Of a DNA stretch of 64,000 nucleotides, positions 34,401-46,029 are shown in pieces. A model generated the notes under the pieces. It was not told where the DNA came from, ran no database searches, and was given only the letters and a program-made list of their open reading frames with translations. Position 1 is the stretch's first letter, and each line of letters begins with the position of its first letter. Origin of the DNA: Monocercomonoides exilis (Eukaryota > Preaxostyla > Oxymonadida > Polymastigidae); NCBI GenBank assembly GCA_001643675.2, contig LSRY02000014.1, forward strand, positions 436,501 to 500,500, in the 5' to 3' direction. The translations under genes were made by a program, and so were the position numbers.

Positions 34401-36260
34401 TCCCCCCAATCCCTTTCCAGGTGCAGCTGTTGCTGTGCACAAGCAAAACGAACACTTGTTCACTTTCACAACATTCGTCTTTGCAATATGCAGGTGCATC
34501 CCTCCTCCTCCCTTTCCATTTTCATTCACTGAGCAAGCATTGAACACGCACTCTTCAATGAGTGCAGAATGCAATCCAATCTCTCCACATGCAGCCACAC
34601 TCATCCCTCCTCCATCTCCAGTTGCACGAGTGATGCTTGTGAAATTGCTTTTTGTTATATTCATCACATTCACATTGCTCACACTTACAGCACTTCCTCC
34701 GCCCAATTCCACAGAATCAAACAAGCAATTCTCCATCTCCAGCTCTGTTCTAGCTTCGCTCTCAACACCAACAATTGCAGAAACATCTCCAAAGACAACA
34801 TTTCTCATCTTGAAGTTCACAAATTTCAGCAATCCCCCACTTGCCTTTGCAAAAGTGTTCATCAGCTCATCTCCACTCTCTGCTATCTCAGCTTCACAAT
34901 ACGACAATAGCATGCTCCCTGCTTGACACTCCATAAACACCTTCTCACTTGGACCCCGAAATGGAATCAATTGAAATCGAATGTTTGTCATTGACGTTTT
35001 CATTCTGCTCACAATCACTGCTTTCCCACTGAGCATCTCTGGGCACTCCACTCGCACAGCTGTTCTTTCGCTCACACATTTCAATTCCCACTCTTCATTT
35101 CCCATCACCGTTTCTTCCTTCCACACAAACCCTTCTTGCATCACAATCGCTCTCTTTCCATCTCCAAATCGCAAGCGAACTGCTTTTCCAATTGTGCGGC
35201 AGGGATAATTCTTGGTCCCACATCCACTGAAGTCCCTCATCCCACTCCCTCCCACATATCCACTTCCTCCAAACACAGCAAAATATGCCAGCAGTGGCAC
35301 AGCCTCTTCTCCGCATCCATCCTCCATTCCCATCATATCTTTGTCTTCCATCTTTGTTGTGCCAAACAACACACTCGTGCTGCTCACAACCCTCGACAAT
35401 TCCCTCGCCTCCACAAATAGATTCCTTCCCCACCAACCCGAGCATCCGCTGAACTGCACATCCCCAAGAATAATATCCTCTCCTCCATCTTCCACACAAA
35501 TCATCATCCCTCCCCCTTTTCCTTTCTTTGTTTCCTCATCTGCCACACTGCACTGTTTCAAAGCTGTTTTGCTCCAGTTCCCCACCCTCAATGAACCTCC
35601 TCTCTTCACTCGAATACAAAAGCCCCCACCATCTCCTTCTTGGCAGCTGCAATTGTTCAGTGACACATTGCTCAGATCAACCATTTCACCACTTCCAACC
35701 ACCTCACTGACAACACTTCCATTTCCATGAAGCCTTTGGAGGTTCTCAACCAGCACATTCTTCATCTCAATGCCTCCCACCAGCGAATCAAACACAGAGC
35801 AATCATTCAAGAAGAACCCACTTATCTGAAGCTCGTCCACATTCAGTGTTCCATCTCCTGAGCAAATAATCAGCGGGGATGTGAATGGAAGTACAGATCT
35901 ATGATCTTCAGATGCAAACAGCTTCATTCTGTTCAGTTTCATCTTTCCCACTGAGCTCACTGCAAAGAGTGTCATCCCTTGTTTTGCTGCAGAATGCTCC
36001 ACACTGAAATTCGACCCCAACAGCGATCCTCTCGACACTTCAAACAAGAACTGGCCAGGAAGATTTTCAGTCTTGATCACACACTGCTCCTGAGCAACAC
36101 CTCTCACAACGATATCCCTCAAAGGTCTGGATACTCCCCTTTTTGGTGAAAACACACTCTCCAGCAGCTTCAATCGCTGTTCCCCAGAATCTGAAAAGCT
36201 CTCCATTGCATATTCTATCGACCGGCATGCAGAATCCTTATCAATGCCACAAAACTCTTT
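28500..36260 (-). repeat. Eight CG...PC beta-helix modules of copy 2
   Basis: Signatures in protein order: CGIDKDSACRSIEYAM, CGTKNYPCRTIGKAV, CGFVEYPCKTVGYSF, CGYKDFACKTIEHA, CGYRELPCESVDLGF, CGSEAFPCKSIWSG, CGRQEEPCNSFWKG, CGAPLLPCATIDYAL. Spacing is 0.9-1.2 kb. The last two are closest to modules 3 and 4 of copy 1 (ARCG...PC and RQCG...PC), while the first six are divergent, so the N-terminal part has grown or been exchanged independently. Confidence 0.78.
33366..33368 (-). other. In-frame TAA interrupting copy 2
   Basis: On the minus strand the frame reads GTG GGT GAG GAA TAA ATA TTG AAG. Upstream and downstream codons are in the same frame and continue typical beta-helix sequence (CCVVGEE before, KIVGGNFESC after). 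A single substitution such as CAA to TAA would explain it. Confidence 0.9.
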
Positions 36261-37949
36261 GTCAACCCCATCTTTTCTCACAAAACGTTCCAGCATCCCA
36301 TTCGGAAGCCAACTGTTTTTTTCTCCAAGTGCTGAGTGATACACTCTGTTGCCTTCTGCTCTTGTTGAAAAAGAAGAAACACACAAAATGAAATTCTCCC
36401 CAATGATAGATGCATTGTCATATATATATATGTCATTCCCTTTTTTATTGAATGCGGAATTATTGTGAAAGAATGAGAAAGCAATCATTTGGTAATTTAT
36501 TGTTGCTGAACTATACAAATAATAATATACGCTTCCTCCAAAATAAGCTGTTGAATTTTTGAAAGTGCATTCATGCGTTTTCATTGTATATGACATTCCA
36601 TAAAATAAAAGTGCTCCACCTCCAACGCTTGTTTCGCATTCGCATGTATCAAAATAACATCTGCAAACAATTGGTCCGTCTTCTTTACAGCCTATTGTCT
36701 TACAAGTTTGAAGTCTTAAACAACCTCCAGTTGCTTTTGCACGAGAATTTTGAAAAATGCAATCTTCGATAAAAGTACATTGGATAATATTATACACAAG
36801 CGCTACTCCCGCTTCTTTTTTCGATTCACATCTTTCAAATACATTTCCTTTCCATTGCACACACTTACCAAAATATATCATGATTGCTCCTCCAAATCTC
36901 TGACAAGTGCATGTGTCAAACAAGCAATCTTCAGCAATCATGGTACATTTATCTCCCCCATAAATTCCGATAGCTCCTCCAGAGTATTTTGTATTGCTGT
37001 CAGAAAATGATTCATTTGTAAAGGCTGATGAAGTGTTGTGCCATTCGCATGCGATGAATTGCAGAGTGTCATTTCTCGCTCCAAGATCTTGCTTCTCCAT
37101 TGTAACGTTTTCTTCAATCTTTAAGTCATTTCCTGTTTTCCTGCAACGAGTGAATGAAGTGTTAAATGCATCCATTGCTGATGGTCCATTTATCGAACTC
37201 ACTATTTCCCCATCCAGAACATCATCCACCTCTGTAAAACTGCAAGAGTGAATTATCGCCGAGCAACAACACTTATCACCAGCTGTTCGAAAATCTCTTG
37301 GCCCTGTTGCAGTCACGTTGGCAAAATCTGAATGAACGATTGAAATAATCGAAGAAGGCGCAGATGACACAAATGGAATCTCAGTCAGCGCAATTGACAT
37401 AAATGACGATTCAAGAATGTTCACATCATTTTCTTGAGTTTCAGCGGGCAACCGATTTCCAGGTCCAACAAGAGAAGAAACACGTACCATTGGTGCTAAT
37501 GAGAGAAGTGTCAAGTTTTTGATGAGAAATGTGCTGGCAGAGCTCCTGAACATATTTGATTCAGAACGGCACGAAATAGCTATCACACATTGATCAACAA
37601 AAACAAGCGACTGCCTTCCAGCATCAATAATTGAATGAACGCTGCTCTGATCAAAATGAATCTTCTGCGTTGTCAGTGAAGTGTTTGTCAAGCCCAATTG
37701 CGAAGATATCTGACTAGAAGTCAACTTTTGATGATGATTTCCTTTTGTTTTTCCAACCTCTTTTGCAAATGAAGATCCTTCAATCCCCCACTTATGTTTA
37801 ATGCTATTTGATAAAAAAGGCATCACATGACTTTGCTTTTCAAAGCAATCAATGTTTTCAGTCTTTATTGAATTTTGACCTTGACCGTCAGATTTTGGAC
37901 TTTCTGTTGAGCAGCTCATGAGAATAAAATAGAAAAGAACAATAATCAT

Positions 37950-39159
37950 CGATAATTTCTTCTCACTCTGCCTCAGACAGCAGAAAATTCCTTCTCTCCA
38001 AACAATCAATATTTTCTGCAAAGATCAAAATCATATATTAAGTTTTTGCTCTGATAAAAATTATTTTTCCAAAAAATTTATATCCTGTTTGGTTTTTGCA
38101 GAACAAACATATTGAAGATTTTCACAGAAGATAAGCAGGCAAATATGGTCATTTCTGTGTCAATACAACAATTAATCGCAATTTTCGTGAAATTACTCAA
38201 AAGATGCTCTAAATAACGGTCCAATTATTAACAGAAAAATAAACAACAAAGAAAATTAAATTCAAAAGATAAGTTTGATGATCAAACTTGTTCAAAAATT
38301 CTGCTGCAAATTCTCTGAAGGTCTTTTTCGTTTGTTAATTTCTGATTTTCTTCATCATTTGATGAGTAAATCGTAACCCAAAAGTTAAAATAGGTTGTTG
38401 GATAAAAACAGCATTTTATAAGTTCTGCTTCCGATGAATGGTAACTTTCACATTGATCAATTGTCAACTTTTTGTTCTTTCTTTCTTTTCAATGCTATTC
38501 ATCAATCTCTTTCCTCCTGATACTCTTTCGATGGTGGTGCATTTTCACATTATACTTCAAATTCAACTCAATTCGAAATAGAAAACCTGTTTTTATCAAG
38601 GAATCGTCTTCTTTTTCAGAATCATCTTTTCTTCACTCGCATTTTCCACTTTCGCGAATAAATCGATGGCAATTGTTGTAATAAATTTCATTTATCACTA
38701 TGAATCAATGATTTGCAAAATATCACATTTGGAAACTGAATGTTCTTGCATTGGGCAGTTCGTTTATTTTGAAATCAGTTCTCGAATATGGAAAAATAAA
38801 ATTAAAGTTATGTCTTTCATCCAAAGCACACCATTTGCAAATAGCAACTTCGAACTTATAAATATTGCTGTTGTATTATGATGTGGTTTCATTACGCTGT
38901 GATAATAACACATTCAAACTTTTGAAAATATTGTCAGTTGAAACAACTTATATTTAAATAAATCATGAAATTTGGTGGATCAGTAAATTTTCATACAAAA
39001 TATTGCATCTTTGCTGTCTTGAATCTTTTTTTAGATAAGAAAAATGCGTTTTTTAATATTTAAGTAAAATAATATGGGTATTCTATTTTGGAACAGAAAA
39101 ATGAAATGAAATGAAGCACAAAAGAATGCCTTTGAAAAATAAAAGGTGTAAAACTCTTT
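37950..39159. other. Intergenic region with possible gene remnants
   Basis: Contains a 61-codon minus-strand frame (38282-38467) preceded by an acceptor-like AAAAAG and, further upstream on the same strand, short protein-like pieces near 38600-38850 broken by stops. No motif or domain was recognised. It may be a degraded gene or the 5' leader of copy 2. Confidence 0.35.
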
Positions 39160-41894
39160 TCAAGCATCAGCATCTTCACCTTCCTGAAGTGTGATGTCAT
39201 CAGGATTACTGCCATATTCATTGTTCCATTTTTTTAAAACGTCCAACGTTTTTGAGTCAACTGATGGACGAATCTGACGAAATGCTGAGTCGAAGTCGGA
39301 TAGTTTTATTGGTCTGACAGAAGAAGGATCGATGTCAGCGATGTTGCTGATGGTTGACGCCAGCTCTCTAACTGGACCCATCGCAGCATTTGCACACAAA
39401 GCAGCAATATCCGATCCGGAATACCCTTTTGTTCTTGTGACAATGCTATCAACATCGGAATCGTTCAATTCGTGCGAATTCTTTCTCAGCAGCCGATAAA
39501 ACAGCTGCTTGCGAGCTGGGCGATCAGGAAGAGGAATATACAGGCGAGTGGGCATTCGCCGTCGCACAGCCTCGTCTAACTCCTGCGGTCTATTAGTTGC
39601 TCCGATGATAAGAGTTTTCTCCAGTTTTGTTGATCCCACTCCATCCAGTTGCACCAAAAACTCTGTCTTCATCCTTCTGCTGGCTTCCGTTTCGCCCTCG
39701 CTTCTTGACGTGAGCAAGGAGTCTATCTCATCCACAAACACAATTGCATTTTTGTGGCATCCAGCAACAGTAAATAAAGTTCGAACAAGTTTTTCACCTT
39801 CCCCAATCCATTTGGACATAAGAGAAGAAGACGAAATCGAAAAGAACATTGAAGATGTGGTGGATGCTATGGCTTTGCCAATCATCGTCTTTCCTGTTCC
39901 CTATTTAAGTTTGAAAAAAAGAAAGCATTCCAAAAAAGCAACATTTGAGAATTTGGCAAAAAAATAAATAAATAAATAAAATAAAAATAAAAAACACTAA
40001 ATATGAAAAAAAAAAAATATTGATTTTCAATCCACACCGGTGGACCAAACAAGAGCACTCCTCGCGATGGCTCTCTTAATCCAGTGAATAGACCAGGATT
40101 GGTTATGGGCCACAAGACATTCTCCTTAATTCGCTTCTTAGCAAATTCCAGCCCTGCGATGTCGTCCCAGTGGACAGACGGAGAGTGGTCCATAATTTCG
40201 TTGCATATCATTTCAATAAGCTTCGGATCCAATCCCTTCAGCCTTTCGTCATCCGGATCGATCCCTCCAAGCATTTCGGCTGTTATGACTGGCTCATTCT
40301 TTTCTCCACCAATTTTCTCTGTAAAGTTTAAAATGATAATATCAAAAAAAAAAATCAAAAAACATTGAGAAATAAAAATTGTATCGTTATTGTTAAAAAT
40401 GTGAGAATGATTACAAGTCATACGTTTTTTTGCATCGTTTCTTGTTAGCCCTGAAGGTCTTGATCCGCCAATGAGATTACCTCCATATATGTTTGGAGGG
40501 TTTGAAAGGAAATCTGGATAATCTCTCAAAGAGCTCTTGTCGCTGCCCCCACTTCCAACACCTCCTCCGCCACTGCTTGCTCTAACAGGAGGCTGGAAAC
40601 GCGGTGCAGAAAGTGCTCGAAGTTGGCTTTGTTGATCCTTCGTCAAAGCAGAAGATGGGCCAGTTGGAGTTGCCGAGCTTTGCGGTCCTCCGCTACTCGA
40701 TGAACTGAAAGCAGAAAGCCTCGCAGAAGGCGATGATGAATCGGTATCAATATAAGAAGAAGGTGGAGATGGTCGGATCATTCGAGTCACATTTCCTCTT
40801 CTGATTCCAAGTGTTGATTCACCTCTCCGTTTTTTCACGTCAGCTATCAATTTTTCTCTTCCAGAAATAAACTCGCTTTGTAGTACCGGACTCTCTGAAC
40901 GTGGAGGAGAAGAAGATGGAATTCGCGAAATTGAAGATTGTGTGTTTGTGCTTCTTACAAATGATGAAGCTATTTGTTTTTGAGTCGGTAAAGCAGATGG
41001 TGAAATTGATGGAGGAGACGCAGGCAAAGGCTGGACTCTCTTTTGTTCCCATGGTAAATTTTCTTCATTTACTTCTTCGTCGTATTTGCTTTCATAATAA
41101 GGATGCAATTGGGGAGTTACTGGTTTTCTGACGATCGGATTCAGCACAGCTGCTTGAGATGAATTTTGTTGCTGTAAAGGACTCCGAGAAGCAGGTTGAT
41201 TTTGTGGTAATGTTTGCTTCATTTTGCTAAGCAGCGAAATGCGTGAATGCTGCAACTTATCTGTTTCCTGCTGTGGATTCTGATCATGTGAATACGTTGG
41301 TTGGGCAGATTGAACGATTTCAATTTTCGGTTGTTGAGGCTGCAAAGAAGAAGAATGAAGTTGTTGAGTTGAATTAAAGCAAAAACTTGGATGAAATGTC
41401 TGTAGTGAATGCTGAAATGAAGCAGATGAAATGTTTTGAAATTGATTCTGGGTTATCTGAGAATTTTGTAAAATAGCTCCTTTCCCTGAAGCAGAAGATT
41501 GACCAGGCTTATACATTGGTGGATCCTGTGACGAACATATTTTTCCTTTTTCTGAAAGAGGTGCTGCGCGAGGGAGTTCTGAAAGCGAGCTTATTGTTTT
41601 GCGAAGAGAAGAAACAGTTATTGAAACTTTTTTTTCTGATTTCGCAGCTGCCGAAAAGGAACTAGGAGGAGATAAAAAATTTCCTATATTTTCATAGCAT
41701 TGTTGCAACAAATCTATGCTGTCCCAATTATCAAGAGTGCTGAAGCTTTTATCAATTGAGCATGTTCCAACATGGTTCATAAGTTGTAACGTTGATTGAA
41801 TTTCTTGTGTTGGTGTTGTACCGTCATCAAACGTACAATCTTTTCCAATTTTTCCATCTTCTAACAAACTTACAATCCAAGAAACATTTTCCAT
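39160..41894 (-). CDS. FIGNL1: Fidgetin-like 1 AAA ATPase (three exons, 830 aa)
   Basis: Exons 41894-40424, 40318-40038 and 39900-39160 join with GT-AG introns of 105 and 137 bp in a consistent frame; start ATG at 41892-41894. Residues 1 to about 490 are Ser/Gln/Pro-rich and probably disordered. The meiotic-clade AAA module follows: PKLIEMICNEIMDHSPSVHW-DDIAGLE, Walker A GPPGTGKT, pore region MSKWIGEGEKLVR, Walker B IVFVDEIDSLL, GATNRPQELDEAVRRR with arginine fingers, and the C-terminal Vps4-like helix (WNNEYGSNP). The order and wording fit FIGNL1 better than katanin or spastin. In animals and plants FIGNL1 acts in homologous recombination by remodelling RAD51; the role here is inferred. All catalytic residues look intact. 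Confidence 0.88.
39901..40037 (-). other. Intron 2, interrupting the Walker A motif
   Basis: GTGTGG ... AAATAG, 137 bp, placed exactly between the Pro-Pro and Gly-Thr-Gly-Lys-Thr codons. Removal restores GPPGTGKT. Confidence 0.9.
40319..40423 (-). other. Intron 1 of the fidgetin-like gene
   Basis: GTATGA ... TTTACAG, 105 bp. It joins NDAKK to QKIGGEKN across a split CAG codon. The unspliced frame stays open across it, so splicing is inferred from the canonical ends, the Asn/Phe/Ile-rich insert and the need to reach the conserved AAA domain. Confidence 0.8.
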
Positions 41895-42633
41895 TAAATT
41901 GTGTTTTCATAAAATAAACTTATGGGTTCAGAACTTCGAGAAAAACTTTTCATTATTGGCAAACAAAAAAAATTGTCATCATTAATAAATGTTACATAAA
42001 AAATAAACAGTTAAACAATTTTTAAAATAACGAAAAATGTTTTTCACTCTTGAAAAAAATGAAAGAATAAATAGAAACAAAAAAATATTCTCCAAAAAGT
42101 GAACTCTTCAATCAACGTTTTTATATATGCCTGAATATCATTTTTTGAGGGTTTATTTTGTTATTCTCTTGTTTTTTCGAAAAAGTTTGAAGATTATTTT
42201 ATATCTTTATTTTTAATTTCATTATTGGTTTGGAATTTTGATTGAAAACAAGATAGCATTCAAAAATGATTTTATTCAAGTTATTATCATTATTGGTATT
42301 TTCAGATGCATTAATCTATTAAACTTCATGGTTTTGTGAAAAATATTAAACTTCAGTTTAGACGTTTTTGAAAATTATCGAAAATATTTTTTCAAAAGTT
42401 TTATATTTATTCACAAACTCAACAATATCAGATCAAACACCAAATAAAATAACTCAAATATTTCATAAGTTTATGTGAAATGAAGCCTTTCACCCTTTAT
42501 CCAATAAGTGTAAGAAATACTTCACAAAAATAAAAGCTACTGCTGATGAAGTGAGCATAACTTTCTTTTGATGTGTAATTTCGATTGTTTGTAAAACTTT
42601 TAAATATCAATGAGACTGAGAACTGTCTCTTTC
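41895..42633. other. AT-rich intergenic gap
   Basis: Separates the fidgetin-like gene from the pinin-like gene. Rich in A/T runs; no coding or structural RNA signal was recognised. It should contain the fidgetin-like promoter and the pinin-like terminator. Confidence 0.6.
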
Positions 42634-44040
42634 TTAAGAATCCTTGTTTCCATCATCATTCTCATTTGCTCTCTCTTCCACCATATCCTCCGATTGCTCG
42701 TCATCTTCTTTTTTTTCTATCATATCATCTTCAGCTTCTTCTCTTTCTTCTTCCCTTCGCTTTTCCACAACACTTTTTCGTGTTGAAGACTCTGTTACTT
42801 CTCTTTCTTTTCCTTCATCTTCTGAGTCACCATCTTTCCTTTCATACGCGTGACTAATTTCTCCTTCTAATCCTTTCTTTTCGTTCGCTTCGTTAAATTC
42901 ATTTTTATTTAAAGTGCTTTGCTTTGTTTCCTTGTTTTCCAAGTGTTTGCCTTCTTCTCTTTGTCTTTGCTTCCAAGTCAATTCGAATTCAATGTCGCGA
43001 GATGTGATTGTTGGTAGTGGTGACGGCTCAAATAACGAGGAAGAACCTGCAGAAGAGTCATCAGCTTCATCTGTTTTCTTCTGAATTCTTTGAAGAATCG
43101 TTTTGCGATTGGGAGAGTAAAGAATATGAGGCTCAGAAACAGTTTCCTTCATTTGTGATCTCATTTCTTGTTTGATCATATCTTGAAGTTTCTAAATCAC
43201 AAAGGAGTGCGTAATATCATAAAAAGAGCAAAAGGTTAAGAGTGGACAAAAATTAGAAGTGCAAATTTTGAATCAAATAAATTCATTTGTGAGCAATCAA
43301 TTTCAAACTTTTTCTTCCTTTTCGTACATGTCAATTCTTTCCATCCATTTAGCTTTTAACTCTTCAATTTCAGAAATTTTATGTCGTAATGATCCTATAT
43401 GCTCATTGTTCTCTTCAAGTATTTGCCTCATTTGCTTCAATTCAGCTTGACGTTCTAACTCTTTTCGTTTGGCTTCCTAAAATATGAAGTTTTTTGGTTA
43501 AATTTTCAAAACAGTTTTAAAAATAAGTATCAAACAATTTCTCTCTCTTTTTCTTGATCGCTCTTTGCTTTTTGTAAATGACCAAGAAGAAACCCAAACA
43601 TATTTCTTCCACGTTTCTGTTCACTTTCAGGTGCAGTAGCAGCAGCATTTGCTCTTTCAGATTTTTGTCGATGAGTTTCTCGAGATTCTTCTGATGATAA
43701 TTGCATTCTTTTTTCTTCAAACTGAGAAAAGTTATAAATAATAAAAACAGCAAAATTCTTCAAACATCTCCTTGTTTTTCATTTAAAATTTCTTTTGAAT
43801 CTTGAAGAGAAGAAGTATTCTCTTCAAGCATTCGTATTTCTTTGAGTTTATTTTCGTGAGTGCTAAAAAAATAAAAAAAATAAAATTGTTTCAAGGATAT
43901 CGAGATTATTTGCAAGTTTCGAGAGTAAAGTCACACTTTATTTCGTGCCTATACTTGACTATCTGAGCATCTGCATCATGAACAGCTCGGACTAACTGTC
44001 GAAGAGAACTTGAAATTCGACTTAGTTCTGATCGAAGCAT
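42634..44040 (-). CDS. Pinin/SDK/memA-like splicing protein (five exons, 364 aa)
   Basis: Exons 44040-43955 (ATG; MLRSELSRISSSLRQLV), 43862-43766, 43721-43536, 43476-43309 and 43191-42634 join in frame with short GT-AG introns. The diagnostic block is QKRGRNMFGFLLGHLQKAK in exon 3, matching the pinin core RNRRIFGLLMGTLQKFK as I know it. It is followed by a coiled coil (EAKRKELERQAELKQMRQI) and by SEPHILYSPNRKTI, which corresponds to the pinin KPHLFYIPGR segment. The C-terminal 120 residues are Glu/Lys/Asp-rich. Pinin is a nuclear-speckle and exon-junction-complex-associated protein, consistent with an intron-rich genome. Identity is by family pattern; divergence is high. Confidence 0.72.
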
Positions 44041-44252
44041 TGATAAAAATGTGGTTAAGATCCTAATTATTTCATAAAACTCTTCAAACTAACAAGCAAT
44101 TATAATTTATTTTATGAGGTGAATCAAAATTTTTTACGCATTGGTTTAGAAAAAACAAAAGAAAGAAAGCGAATTGAACAATGGAGAAATCCTAAACGCA
44201 TCTTTTAACAAAGCCCAAGTACAATAAAGCCAAATACATTTTGCCACTTCTT

Positions 44253-45822
44253 TTATTCGTCGTCATCGTCGTCTTCATCATCGTCATCCTCTTTTCCTTC
44301 CTCTTCTTCTTCTGCCAGCCTGAGTGCCTCCTCCTCTTCTTCTTCTCTATCAATTTCTTCATCATCACTTTCATCCCAGAATCCTTCAACTTCGTAATCA
44401 AGAAGCTCCTCAACCTCATCATAACCTGTGCCTTTGATCTCCTCTCTGTACTGCGGATACCACGTCGTTTTCACAAACGCTTGATACTCTTCAATGCAAT
44501 CTCCAATGAAAATATTATCAAAGATGGTTCCAGTTGTTCCCTGCCACGAATCAATCGCAACATATCTCAGTTTTTTGAATGCAAAGTCTTCTTTTGCTTC
44601 TTCCCAGGCTGGATTCATCTTCCTTGGTGTCTCCCATTTGCCTTTGTACTTCGGATTCGGAATCATCTTTGGCTTCCACAATCCCTTATAGCGAGGATTA
44701 GAGATCTCAGCTGGGATCCATTCACCATCAGCCTCGTCCCAATCTTTCGGCTTCTTTGAGGTTGGGTCGGGAATCGTTGGCGGTTGGTCCCAATCCTGCG
44801 GCTTTGTGTCTGTCTCATCCACAATAAATTCTCGCTCATCCCAATCGTCAGGCTTCTTGGCATTGCCAACTTCATACTAATAATTTATATCAATTAATTG
44901 AGAAGAGCAGAATAATGTTTATCATAATAAATTATTTAATGAAAAATGTAAATAATTATAATTCGTAAAAAAAAAAAAAAAAATAAAATAAATTCAAAAT
45001 ATAACGATGAATGCAGGAATAATTTTGAAAAATGCTGTTCATTTTAAAATTTTCACTTAACATACGTCTCTTGGAAGGAAATAATCCCACATGTCTTCGC
45101 AACGTCCCCTGCTCTCAACGTAATCGTCAATTTGAATTTCATAAGTCCAATCAGGGAACAAAACAAGAGTGTACAGGTGAGTATTTTTGTCATTTTTGCA
45201 TGTAATCACTTGCTTTGTTGGATAAATTTGATTTCCTCTTCTAAATACAAAATGAGTCTGTCCAGCATCGTGTGTAAGTTCAGGTCCGAAACACAAATAG
45301 CAAGTGTCATTTGCGCTCCAAGAGGATTGATTGAACCCCTCGGGGAAGAGCTTCAAAAAGGCTTGAGCGTGACTGTATGTATCCTCCAAAAAGTTTACCG
45401 TAAATGAAATGATCAAAAGCTTTCCATCTGGATTTATTGTGCGACCAATATCGCATGATAGTTGAAATTGTTTATCAACTCCGTGTGTCAGCAATCCGCG
45501 CGACCCCTCTTTATTTGCATAAACAGGAGGACTTTCATAAAGGAAATCGCCTTGCTTTCCTTCTCTTTCGTAGTAATGGGAATAAACCCATCTCTTCTTC
45601 CAGTATACTATAAGTTAAAAATGTAATATAACCCATTTGAGTGGATTACATTGTTTAAACAGAAAAACAAAGATATTAAGAAAGTTTAAATATTTGATGC
45701 AAAAGATTCAAAATCAATTCGTTAACTCGCAAAACAATGAAATAATTAAAAGTAATACAGTCAAATTCTTCGCGGAAGTATATTTCCGAAGAGACAAGGT
45801 CGAGCAAGAAAAGCAAAAACAT
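44253..45822 (-). CDS. Calreticulin (three exons, 409 aa)
   Basis: Ca-binding lectin chaperone of the ER lumen. Exons 45822-45759, 45607-45066 and 44876-44253 splice in frame. Exon 1 gives a short signal peptide (MFLLFLLDLVSS) followed by EIYFREEF, the usual calreticulin N-terminus. The globular domain includes RWVYSHYYE, CYLCFGPEL and THLYTLVLFPDWTYEIQID. The P-domain has three KPxDWDE-type repeats and two NPxYKGxW-type repeats (NPRYKGLWKP, NPKYKGKWE). The tail from about residue 360 is Glu/Asp-rich. Calnexin is excluded because there is no membrane helix. The protein ends in DDDDDE with no KDEL/HDEL-like ER retrieval signal, an oddity treated separately. Confidence 0.92.
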
Positions 45823-46029
45823 TTGATATAATTTAAGGTTTTGATCAATTGTTGCAGAAAATTTATTCATTAAACAAAGAAAAGATAATCAAAATTTTGG
45901 AATATATAAAGATTTACTTTTTCATGCAAAAGATTATGATCTAATCTTGAACATTTGATGAAAAAATTCATCTAAATAACTGTTCAAAAAGCTCTTTAAA
46001 ATTTACTCAGAAAAAAATTATCGTTTGTT
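45823..46029. other. Short intergenic spacer
   Basis: About 207 bp between the calreticulin start and the stop of the upstream minus-strand gene; it must hold both the terminator of one gene and the promoter of the next. AT-rich, no distinctive motif seen. Confidence 0.6.

Larger units (their letters stand above)
25698..37949 (-). pseudogene. Giant surface protein copy 2: eight-module beta-helix receptor-like pseudokinase with one in-frame TAA
   Basis: A single minus-strand frame of about 4080 codons runs from ATG 37947-37949 to a TGA at 25698-25700, interrupted only by TAA at 33366-33368. The two halves are exactly in phase. The N-terminus MIIVLFYFILMSCS is a signal peptide; an upstream exon is possible because a CAG acceptor-like site lies just before the frame at about 38018. 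The ectodomain contains eight CG...PC modules (near 36230, 35210, 34080, 32860, 31690, 30590, 29670 and 28520), twice the number in copies 1 and 3. A membrane helix is encoded near 26960-27030, then the same acidic/Ser linker and kinase C-lobe (LRWKAPELL, FSIGMMVWE, QRLSV) as copy 1, again without HRD or DFG. With one lesion in over 4000 codons the gene is either freshly inactivated, read through, or the TAA is a sequencing error. Splicing around the stop cannot be excluded but no clear donor/acceptor pair was seen. Confidence 0.72.

Noticed and set aside
38472-38881. Two plus-strand 69-71 codon frames between copy 2 and the fidgetin-like gene
   Set aside because: Phe/Ile/Ser composition typical of AT-rich noncoding DNA; no continuation beyond splice-like borders.
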